Source: Onchocerca volvulus (Eukaryota; Nematoda; Chromadorea; Rhabditida; Onchocercidae). From it: a stretch of DNA of 64,000 bases. This document shows positions 1 to 11,568 of this stretch, in pieces. Where the stretch lies: the NCBI GenBank assembly GCA_000499405.2, contig HG738138.1, forward strand, positions 18,329,753 through 18,393,752. The letters are read 5' to 3'. Within the stretch, counting starts at the first letter, position 1, and each line of letters starts with the position of its first letter. Made by a program: the position numbers and the translations under genes. A model generated the notes under the pieces. The model did not search any database and had not been told where the DNA came from. It saw only the letters and a program-made list of their open reading frames with translations.

Positions 1-157
1 ACAATGTGATATTCATCACTTCATGGAGAATTTTTTTTGAAAGAATAATGGTTGTTACATTAGAAAATGGGCAAATTGCAATAATTCGCTGACACTTTCC
101 TAATGTGTAATTATTTTTTTAGTTTAGCCGTTACAGAAAAAGAAAAAACGAAATAAT
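1..157 (+). promoter_or_regulatory. Upstream region / 5' leader of sfa-1
   Basis: This AT-rich stretch lies before the first ATG of the splicing-factor gene. A run of T followed by AG at about 113-121, some 37 bases before the ATG, could be a splice-leader (trans-splicing) or 5' UTR acceptor. No TATA box was recognised. The true promoter may lie left of the window. Confidence 0.35.
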
Positions 158-3100
158 ATGTCGCGATCACGTGACAAAACCGGAGGTAATACGGAACCAA
201 TGCCGTTCGTGCGGAAATTTGGCGCGGCAGCAGTTGCTGCAACTGCAACTGCAACTGGTGAACCGACTGTTGAAACAATGGAAAATGCAGAGGAGGGCAG
301 TAATGGAAATGTCCGAGGTTCTTTAATTGCGTACGATTGCGATATGAAGTGCAGGTTTTAAGGCAGAGAGATATTATGTTGTGATTGCACCATTTTTTGC
401 TGATGTTTGTGCTGGAGTATTTTTCCTAGTCATTTCAGTAGTGTACTACTACCAATGGTGTGTAAAATCGGGATATCTTAAATCTGTAGAAAATTGTGCT
501 CACTGTTCCCTATTTTTGGTAAGCATCCTTAGATTTGGGAATTTTTATTTCAATTCGGAAGAATTAATAGAGTGTATTAATTTTAGAATCCTACGCTCCA
601 ACAGTTCCGGAATATTTGTCACCAAAACAGCGTCCCTCTCGTTCGCGATCTCGTTCTCGGCATAAGCGTAAACGATCACGCTCACGAAACCACAGCAAAC
701 GTCGTTCGCGTTCTCGCGATCGACGTCATTCACGGAAGCGTAGCCATAGCAGGCGCAGCCGTAGTCGTAGCAGAAAAAGTCAGAGTCGCAGTCATCGACG
801 AAGTCGCAGTCGAAGTAGACGAAGTGGAAGTCGCAGTAGACGAAGTCGGAGTAGAAGCAAACACAGAAGGCGTAGAGGTAGGCTTAGTAAATCTTGTGAA
901 GATAAAGGCAAAGGCAGTTTAAGTAATAAAAAACTGAATTCAGTTTCAGATCGTACAGGATCTCCACCGAAAGGACCCGAAGAACAGAATGAAAATCAGG
1001 AAAGTCAAATTAATGTAAGCTTTCATTTGAAGTTACTCACAGTGACTTTATATTAGTTTTTTGCTTTATAAAATTAAACAAATTTTAATAATGGTCCCAT
1101 TTTTTCATATGGCAACTGCGCTATCGTGTAATTTATGTTTGTTTATTTTTCAATGAGTTAATCTTTGAATGTATTAGGGATCTTGTTACGCTTCATGACA
1201 TTATTTGTAATCAAGTAAATGAAACGTACTATTTGTTTTGCTTATTCAGAGGTGTTGTTTTTGCAGGCTAATACTGTTGGCTCTGCAAAACTGAAAGCTG
1301 CACAAGGTGTGCTTCCAATCTTGGCACGTCCTGAAGTTGGTAAGTGAAATTTCGTTACTTACTAAACAATTTTTTTGCAAGAACTGTTGGTTTTTATTGT
1401 ATATTCGAAATATTTACAGTTGACAAACTGAAAACTGAAGATGATGGAACAGGTGTTATAAGTGAAACTGGTCAACCGGAAAAGAAGCCTCGTAAATCGC
1501 GTTGGAGTACTAACAAATCCTTTGTACCAGGCATGCCAACGATTTTACCATCCAATCTTAGCGATGATCAACGACAGGCTTATTTGCGTAAGGATTTATA
1601 TTTCTTGTTACTGTTTCATACATTCATTATTAAAATTGGTATTAAAAGTTCTTGAAATATTTCGTTTCGCAAGGAACTGTGTCGATTGATCAGGTTCGTA
1701 ATACTTTAATTTTTTGTTTTAATTTGTCATGAATTCTGTTGTCACTGTGGTTCTCAGAGAAAAATAGGGTGTTATTTGGATATACAGTTCTTTTTTTTTT
1801 CACACATTAGGATGCCGTAATGAACGTTCCAGGGCACTGGAGTTCTGGAGCGCAGATTAATGGAGAGATCATAATGGAAGATCTCCACTAAAAAACGAAC
1901 TCATATATATTAAAAGCATAATATTACATCGTTTTTTGCTTCATTTTCTTTTCTCACATTATTTTTTTAACTTCATTTCAAATTTTGGATTAAAATTTTA
2001 AGCCAGTCGGTTGTTGCAACTGTTGATGTATGTTGTGAACTAATAAACGGGGGAGGGTGGCCCCGTAACCACCTATTTCAGTTCAGTTGGAAGTGGAAGA
2101 TGCAACGCGAAAATTACGTCTTGGCGATTTCATGGGCAATCCGGATCCAGCCTTAAGGTTCATCACTCAATAAACGATAACGTTTATTGCTGCTTTGTTG
2201 ACAATCAACAATTTAACAAACACATTTCTAGTCTAGCTGTACATCTATGATGTTGATGGACGCCTTCATGCGTTATTCCTGTATCTGTTGGCGTCTCTCA
2301 TCCAAATGATGCATACCACAAGTTTTATTCAAAATTTTTCAATTTAATGATTTTTAAGTTCCTTCTTGCTCCGCACCCGCGGGTTACTAGCTCAGCAGAA
2401 TTACTCAAGCCTTTTGGTTCGTTCAGTGCAGCATGCTTTTTGGTGATTAGTGCCATTCCGTGCTCAAAAATACTCAGAAATAATAGGACTTTAATTGTTG
2501 ATTAATAGTTTAGTCATTTCAGTTATTTGAATGATAGTTAGTCATTTGATCGTTTTAAAATAAACTTAGTGTGGAAATTTGTTTAAAGGAGGAAAATTAT
2601 TAGAGTTTTGAATTTTGGTTTTTCTAGCCTATACTTTTTTAAATTATTTATTTCAAGTTTTTGTTTCATTTTTCCAAAATTGAATTTTAGTCAAAAGAGT
2701 AGAATTAGAAATATGTTTAGGCGAATAATTCTTGTTGGCCATATGGTCCAGCCTGTGGAATATGGCATACGTTATCAGTCACCTCCATGCGCCTGAAATC
2801 TAAAAAAATTGTTTTCAGGATGAATTCTCTCAGCACCGCAAAAACTACTAATCTTAATCTTAATCAAATCTCTTTTTTTTAGCCTTTTAGCGCCTGCTTT
2901 TCGTGAGTGGAAAAATGCTGCCGGGGAAATTCAACAGCTCAAATAAGATAATAAAATTTTCAGCTTTTGTTATTTATAACTACAATTATTCTATATCATA
3001 TCGATTTTGCAGAAGTCCTTCACCGGAACCAATTTATGATGCTAGCGGTAAACGATTGAATACTCGTGAAATACGGAAAAGACAAGAACTGGAGCAGTTG

Positions 3101-6100
3101 CGGCATGAAAAAATTCAAGCATTGTTGAAATTAAATCCAAATTTCAAACCACCAGCGGACTACAGGTGCGTATTTAATTTACTTGCATTATATATATATA
3201 TATATATATATAAGGTTCAAGTATATCTGTGACATTAAATGATTATGATTATTTTAATTTCTCTCTATTCTGTTACGAATGAATAAGAATGGTCGATATC
3301 GAACCAAATAATAAATCTATCTGACAATAATGATCAGTCTAATGGTAATCACTGGCGAACTTATCGCTACATTAGATATTGGGATAGTCTTGTAATGTCA
3401 AATGATATTGTATAATGTAGTGCAGGAAGTTGAGAAAGGAGTAGCAGATTTTTGTTATTTTGTGGTAATATGAACAGTTGTTTCGAAATTGTTTATCATG
3501 TTGCAGAGCACCAACTATACGGTTGCATGACAAGGTTTGGATACCACAGGAAAATCATCCCGAAATTAATTTTGTGGGATTGTTGATTGGTCCACGTGGA
3601 AATACTCTAAAGGCTCTAGAAGCGGAGGTTTTTCACTCATTTCATATCAATCATAATTCAGTACTACTCGGTTTAATTGAACTACTTTATGATTTGCATT
3701 GGATCCAATTAGCTTCTCTATGTTTCTTTTCCATTTTTTAACTATCCCACTTGATGGGTTTTTGGAAATATTCTGGAAGTTCTAGAAAAACTACTTTGCA
3801 TTTGTGAAAGATTTTAGATTCTTTTTCAAATTTTTCAGACAGGTGCCAAAATTATAATTCGTGGTAAAGGCTCGGTAAAGGAAGGCAAATTGGGACGTCG
3901 TGAAGGTCCAATGCCTGGTGAAAATGAACCGCTTCATGCATATGTGACAGGCACCGATTATACAGTTATAAAAAAGGCTTGTGAAAAAGTAAAGAATTTT
4001 TAATTGTCCGGAAAAATATTATTTCTTTTCCTGAAAAGTTAGTCATTAGAGCACACAACATTTCTAATCCTATTTCTTCATTAGTCTTAAAAACTACCAG
4101 TATATAGTATCAAGCTCACATTTTGCATGAATATCAATGAAATTAAATTTATTTGTGTGGAATTGCTGAAATTAAAGAAAGCATTCATCATTTTGTATAT
4201 TTTTACGGTGATTATTGCTTTTCCCAATTTTTTTCCAGTTTTGATTTATTGGGTTAGAAATACACTATTTTTTACCATTTAGTTTTATATTTAGGTTCTG
4301 ATGTTTTATTTGGTGAATTAATGTCTCGATTGTATATATAATTTTGTTGTGTTACAATCATTTGAAAACATGACCAGATTTAAAAGAGTTAGACCTATTT
4401 TTTTTTTCAGATAACATCAATTATCAATGAAGCATTGATGATACCTGATGGTCAGAATGAATTGCGTAAACTGCAGTTGAGAGAGCTTGCACTTTTGAAT
4501 GGTACTCTACGACCCGAGGATCTGGCAAGCGGTGCGCGATGTAGTAATTGTGGTTCTGATGAACATAAGACGTAAATATTCGTTTAAATAATTTGTGTTT
4601 TTAAGATTTCTATACTGCTTTAGATGTGTCATTCCGTTAGATTTCCAAATTTTATTGATTAGTTTGTTTATTTTAAACTTAAATTATTTGTCATCGTATT
4701 TAGCTTCAGCTTCTTCAATGTCCACTATATATTTTTGCAAGATAATTTTCAGATGGGAATGCCCGGATGCTCCAAATGTTACTGCAAATATCGTTTGTAC
4801 AGCATGTGGTGGCGCGGGACATATTGCCAAGGACTGCAAAAATCCACGACCTGGTAGTGGAGTATTTAATGTGGGAGATGGTGGCATGGATGATGAGGTC
4901 GATTTGTTTAATGTCTTGTGTTTTACTTTGCGTTAATACCAAAAAGTTATACTTTTTCATATTTTTCTTTTTTATAATTCGACATTGCCACTTTTCTATA
5001 ATTCTTTTCTAAACCTTAACCAATATTTAGTACACGGCACTAATGGCTGAATTGGGAGAGAAACCAACATCGAGACCGTATATTGCTGCCGGGAAACCAG
5101 GTTTAGGATCAGGAAGTGGAGGATCTGGTTACAAGGTTTCTAATTTTTTCATCTTTGCCTATGCATTTTTTATAATTAATTGTTTCCAAGTCATGTCTGC
5201 GTAGGCTTTTGCATCATTTGTTGATCAACTTAATTAGAAAATACACAAATGATTTATCGCTGTCTTATTAAGCTGATAAATTGCTGAAACATCATTTCGA
5301 ACAATAGTAAACAAATGATTTATAGATGTTGACTTCAGAATAATGCTGCTTTATAGTTCTCAGCTTTTATGTGCATTTACAATAGTAAATGATTAGTAAC
5401 AAATTTACAGAAAAAAATATACGAATAATTCTGGCTTTTTCGGAAATTTTATATACATTAAGAAAACCATTTGACTTAGAGGAACATTAATATTTTATCC
5501 ATATAAATATTCGTGTGTTTGAAATATAGAAACAGATGATTTAATTAAAAGCATATTAGGGAATGGTAAAATTGTTGGTAATTATTGCTTTAATGTTTTT
5601 ATTTAGCCAAAGAATTATTCACTACCATCGGGTACACCAATTGTTCGAATCAATTTAGCAAGACAAGAAGGTATCACGTTTTCATATATAAAAATATATA
5701 CATATATGCATATATTTAACTGGAACCAAGTTAATTTAAGAGGAAATGTTATATTTTATATCACAAGTGTTACTAAATTCCATGTTATGGCAATGATAGG
5801 AATTGGGATCCACAGTGCTCTCTTTTCATATTTCAATTTTTTCAATACTTTGTGATGTACGCTTTTAATGGTAGAATTTTTTAATATCTTCTTAATGATG
5901 ACAATATTACATCAACGCATTTTGTGAAATTTAACTTGCGGAGCACTTGAAATGGAATGATGAGGAACTTTTAATACACTTTTTTATCAATGAATTTTTG
6001 CCCGTTCAATAATATTGATTGATTTACCAATAATAGGAAAAATTTTATTCAACAAAATAAAGTATCAGACCTAATCAATTTTATGGAAGTACTTATAGCA

Positions 6101-6519
6101 GTATTTTTATCATTGTTCAGGATTTATTATCGTAAGATGGATATCATGGAATGACAATTTGCTCTGAAATTATTTCAGGTATGGAGGGATATTCCTCAAA
6201 AGGTGGCGCCCCACCACCCTTGGGTGGCAGCAGTGTATCCGGATCAACTGAAGGTATTCACTTTTTCAATACACCGCGACCACGACCGTCATATATGCCT
6301 AATGCTGCTGCTTGGGGTTCACCAGCAGGTCGTGGATGGGGTGGTGTACCGCCACCGCCAACGAGCCGATATCCCATGCCCGTTCCACCGCCACCGCCAC
6401 CAATGTCGCTTGGACTTGGTTTCATGCCTCCACCACCACCGCCGCCAGCACCGGTACCAAAAATGGATCTTTCAAGCTTATTGGCACCACCCGCTCCTCC
6501 ACCTCCCCCGCCATCTTAA
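158..6519 (+). CDS. sfa-1: Splicing factor 1 / branch-point-binding protein
   Basis: SF1 binds the intron branch point and U2AF in early spliceosome assembly in the nucleus. Exons: 158-~317, 587-1014, 1267-1339, 1420-1587, 2082-2157, 3013-3165, 3507-3627, 3839-3988, 4411-4571, 4753-4897, 5031-5135, 5607-5670, 6179-6519; about 714 residues. Order of parts: an Arg/Ser repeat domain (about residues 60-170), the U2AF-ligand motif (RKSRW), the conserved SPSPEPIYD phospho-site and GKRLNTRE helix, and a KH/QUA2 domain with [12 protein letters not shown] and [13 protein letters not shown]. Two CCHC zinc knuckles follow ([28 protein letters not shown]), then MAELGE and a proline-rich tail ending [11 protein letters not shown]. 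The exon 1 donor is uncertain: the GT at 318 keeps the phase, but others are possible. Exon 2 has no ATG of its own, so the start must lie upstream. Confidence 0.95.
1588..3012 (+). other. sfa-1 introns with GC-richer islands
   Basis: The two introns around the small exon 2082-2157 hold islands richer in GC than normal for this window, at about 1810-1890, 2225-2300, 2370-2450 and 2735-2800. The first contains an imperfect inverted repeat around GATC (1861-1887). No open frame with good splice sites was convincing. They could be alternative or poison exons or splicing-control elements. Confidence 0.25.
3190..3212. repeat. (TA)n microsatellite in sfa-1 intron
   Basis: A simple run of alternating T and A of about 22 bases follows the exon ending at 3165. 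Confidence 0.9.
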
Positions 6520-7012
6520 AGTGACTGCTGTTTTGGTTGACTTTTGAAAATCTGGATGAGATTTTGAAGCGTGATATTATATACAAGTATATTTAATGAT
6601 ATTTGAAAAAAGATATAAAAGTTTTTTTATGCAAGGAGTTAAAAATGAAGGAATTATGAATCAGTCGTTGACATTTACATCGTTTCATTTTGATTTTCTT
6701 AATTCTGTTAGGTCATATGAACTGACCGATTTGTTGATTTGTGATGATTATTTTTATTGTATGCATGCTTCATATTTTCATTAATCCTTTCAAGAGATAA
6801 TTTTTTTTTTTCAGTTGGTTCATAAATTAAATTGTTTTGATTATTGAGTTTTGCACAGTGCAGTTAGAAATAATGTATATTGAGCAAATTTTTCGGTCAA
6901 TGCATAGCAACGATAAGAACATCTTTCATTAACCCTTTGTGCACCTACAATGATTTTGTGCCGAGATATGCTTTATCTAGAAGGAAAATTAGCATTGTTA
7001 GAACCGATTTGC

Positions 7013-7018
7013 AATAAA
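7013..7018 (+). terminator. Candidate poly(A) signal of sfa-1
   Basis: AATAAA lies about 490 bases after the sfa-1 stop codon, a plausible end for its 3' UTR. Confidence 0.45.
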
Positions 7019-10000
7019 AATTGTGTGGGGAAATATATTATGCACAGAGAATATTTGTTCGCTTTGAGTGGTTATTGAATAATATTACAGATTCGTTGTC
7101 ATTGATCGCATAGATCTATTGGTAAGCTTTTTCAGTGGCTTTTCAGATGCAGGCAAGAGAACAAAGTGTGTTACCATCCATTGCTTGTAATTGGGACTTT
7201 GAAATTTAAATTCGAAATTTAGTATTTTTCGGGATCTAATAAGCTTTGAAAAATCGATAGTTGCAGTGTTTAGATAGCTTCCAAGTTGTGAAATCAGTGA
7301 ATTTCGTTGAAATAATGATGACAGCCTTGAGACTAATGTGGTGTTACTGTCGTTTGATGCAGTATTCTCTTAGTAGATTCCATCTCAGTTTTTTGTTAAG
7401 AAATTAGTTGCATCGATTAGAAATTATCGGCAAAGAATTGTTGTGAATTGCCGAACAGGCATAATCTTTGTAATTATAAGAAAAATGCAGAAGGCTTTTT
7501 TTATGACTGAATATTTTGATGTGTTTGGAAAGGAAAAACATACCGAATTATAAACAGTAAAATAATCATTCAATATCTGAAGTGAAGATTAAAAACAGGT
7601 CATAAATCGGAGGAAGCTAGCTGATATTTATGCTTTATAATATAATTATTGAATTTTTCTCTTTAAAAATGTACCTTCAAGCGCCAAGTCGAAAATGCAA
7701 GTCTTCAAAGCTTTATTTAATTTATCATGTTCACAGCTTTTTTTCTGCACAAACGATCACTTTGATTTAATATTGTTCTCAAACTATCAAAAAATCAATT
7801 TTTTATGAATAGGATTTTCTGGATTTTTAGTTTTTAATAGGAGAAAATTAATGAAATTTACATTAAAAATGCATTGACCGACTAATAAGTACATTTCCAG
7901 GTGAGGAATAAAGATATGGATGTAGCTGTAAGTATGAAAGAAATGACTGAAATTTTCTTTAATTTTTAGGATAGAAATCATCAAATTTGTCAGATATTGA
8001 TAATGACATGCAAATAACGACTTCCTTAGAGAAAATTCCATTTATGTGATGGAGATATCATTTGTCCTTACCTTTCTCTTATTAGTAAGTGAATTAAGAT
8101 ATAAACGCTCCGTTTAAACAATATGATGATATGATTTTGTTAATCAATTTAATTTAATATTATTCAGTTAACATTATAGTGTTAACTATGATAAACATAT
8201 AATATAATTTTGTTAACTATAATTAATTTATATTTTTGAAGCTTATTTCCTGATTGACGTCTTTTTTCTGTTGCCTGCGTAAATCAGTTTATTCTTCAAT
8301 ATATTTATTATTAACAAAAAATAAGTTCATGTTCCTATCCAAAAAAAAAAAAAAAATAAATTGAATATGCACCAAGGCAGTGCTGCTTTGCAAATTTCAT
8401 TAACTTCTTGCATTTCAACTTTTTAGTTTTGAAACTAATTGCTTCAATTTATCGATTATTTCTCTTCAAAAAAAAGAAAAAAAAATGCAGTAGTATGAAA
8501 TGAACTCTCCTTCAACATCAATTCTTCGGATAAATTATTAGTTAAGTCATAAATCGAATAATTGAAAATAATTATTGCCTTATTTTTCATACACTTTACT
8601 GCATCCATTGAAGCACATCACTATCAGCATAAATCATATTGTTTAGATAGTTCCCAGTTGCTGCAACCATTTGCTTTAAATTATCAGTGATAAAGATTAT
8701 TTGATTTTTTTATCTGCTCTACTGTTCAAGAAAATTGATTTTCAAATCAATAGGTAGGGATATTCAATATTCGATCAGTTGCTTATTGATAAATATTTTC
8801 ACTTTTTGATGGATCAGAAATATCAGAAATGAACAAATTAGTGACCAGATCTAAGAAATAAATAATTTGTGGAATAGTTAGCTGCTTTCAGAAGATTTAT
8901 ATCGATATCCGAAACACAGTAGCTTAATCACTAGAAGATCATTACATTGAATGTCATCTCTTAATTTAATAATAGATCAATTTTTCTTTTTGCAAAACTA
9001 TTCATCACAACTAAATGATAAGAAGTTGTTTTTAATGGCGACTTATTTTTATATCTCAACGTTAAAATTTCAAAATTGTTAAAATTTCAAATTCAGTAGT
9101 CGAATCCTTTATTCACATAATAAAAACAAATAAACATACGTTGATATCATTATTTAGCTGCTTATTATTGAAAGTAGCTGTTGATAATTTTGTTCTAGAA
9201 AACATTCGACGAAGTGAATAAATATATCATGCTGAAGTGAATTATTTAACAGAATTAAATGGTGATATTACGTTTATCGCAATATCATACACACATAATA
9301 ATGAAATGATCTATAACATAATTATTTCTAATTGGCTAATTTCATTTTCTATTTATTAATTATCTTAGTGAGCATATTATATTTAGACAGCAACAACAAA
9401 GCATTCAAACATTTGATGCAAATTGCAAATAATGTGAAGAATATTTTTAACTGAATCTTTTCAACAACTTGAATTAAATTTTGGTCGCATTAAGTACCAT
9501 GATCAGTTCCGCCAAATATTTTTTCATTTTCCATTTTCATCCTTTTTTTTTTTTTTATTATCAAAAATCATTTCTCATCCATCAGAATTACTAAACGCAA
9601 AAACAAATGAAAAAATAAACAGAACTAATTTTTTCTGAAAGTTATTTCTTGATTTTGGTTTTCTTATATTTTTTTATTTATTTATTTTATTTTCTTTATT
9701 TTTTTGAAAAAAAAAAAACCAAGTGAAGTATTAACAGCTTTTAGCCTGTTGTTATTTGGGTATAAAGTGAAATTTTTGCGGATAATTTTCAGATCAAATG
9801 TTTTCAGTCTCTTTATGATTCCAAAATTTTCCCCATGTCTTTTTGCAAACATTTAGAAATAATACAAAAAATTATTTATTGTTTATTTTTCTTCGTTTTT
9901 ACTTTAATGTTATTCGATGAAAAAGATTTTTCCCAAAAGACGAAACTAGTGAGTCTTAGAAGAGTGGAATCTAATATTCCAAATAAGTTTTTGATTTTTC

Positions 10001-11567
10001 TTTATAACAAATTATGAATATTGCTTGGACCTTTTTTTTATTAAAAGACTGGATTTTCGATTAGTAATATTAGAACATGAAGTTCTCTTTATGTTATTAC
10101 ATAATGCTTTAGTAATGAGTTAAAGAATTAATTGCGTATTTATTATGTATAGAGTGAAGTATAGAATGTATGAAGGTGGTTAAGAATATCACTTTTTTAA
10201 TGCTAAAAATCGAACTAAAAAATGCTACTTCTCGTTAATAATACTGTTTTCATTGGCTTTATAATTTGTACTAATACTTTTTTTTTGTGCTTTTCTGCTA
10301 TAATAGATTAAATATTTCACTAGAATTACGCACTGGTGTGCAATTTTTTTGATTAACTTATCTGCTGGTATCAATCATACAAGTTACATCTAATGGTAAT
10401 TGAATATGCAGCTTTAATTTCGGGGCATAGGTTAGGATAATGAAAAAATGGAATGTTGAGTGGGGTTAAATTAGCTTATGAAAAGTTTTGGAGATAATGC
10501 AAAGAATAGCTTATCTATAGCTCTATTATTTTTATTTAGTTTTTTTTTTTATTTTATTTTAATGTTTCTAAAGTTTCATTACATCCCAATGAACTTATTG
10601 CAACAATTCATCAGGAACTGAATGATTTGAAATCTTTGATGTTAAAATGAATGATTCTCGTTCAATAGATAATTCAAACGCGACAAAAATACATGCCTAT
10701 CGTTATTTGAAATTTTCATTTCCGCTGATTGAAATCCGAAAGAAATTCACTTCTTAGAGAAATCAAAAAATTGAAATACCCATTGTCATATAGAAGCATT
10801 ACATAGATAAAAGCATGTCTTTGGATATAAAAAAGAGATGAGAAAATGACATTTGAACAGAAAGACATATTGTCGCTTAACACTGTGTTCTTTCCTTAGC
10901 ATCATCTTTATCATTAATTTCCTCAAAATATTCATCTTGCCAAAGCTCTATGCGATCTTATTTTTGCTATGATTGTTTGAACAATTAAGCTCAATTTTTT
11001 TAAGTTAAGGACTGCATTGCAATATGCGTGATTCTATAGACGGAACTATAAAAAGCATGCTTATAATTGCATTTACTCATTCGCTGAGTAAGAGTTTTAC
11101 TTGCGACATCATATTTCACAGCTGTAGGAGATTTCTTCTTTTAACATATTAGAGAAGTTTAAAGAATTCCCTCGCCATTGATTTATCATTATATTCATAT
11201 TCACGATTAGAATTAAGATAAGGAAAGATCACAAGAATATACAGACTGCGAAAGATGAAATAAAATTGATAAAATTTACTGAAAAGCATCAAAAACAGTT
11301 CAGATGTATCAGTCCTCATGTAATATACTGTGTTATATATGTAATATACTGTAATATACCGTCATTTGATGATTCATGCGTTAAGTAGCCAGGATCTTCG
11401 TTCAAAATGTGTTTTGTATTTAATAGTTTTAATTAGAAAATTATCCAAAATTATTTCACATTTAATAATATTATGGATGAATAAAACAAGTGAATGCAAT
11501 CGATTAGTATATTAAATTTGTCCATAAAAAGTAATTCCGGAATTTCAAATTTTTTTTCTTGTTTCAG
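7019..11567. other. Intergenic, AT-rich, no gene seen
   Basis: No open frame with conserved-looking protein was found on either strand. The stretch holds A and T runs (8341-8355, 9543-9556), a short inverted repeat of GTTAACA with TGTTAAC near 8166-8186, and three near-copies of GTAATATAC at 11319-11361. Promoter elements of the downstream receptor gene are presumably in the last part but none was recognised. Confidence 0.5.
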
Positions 11568-11568
11568 G

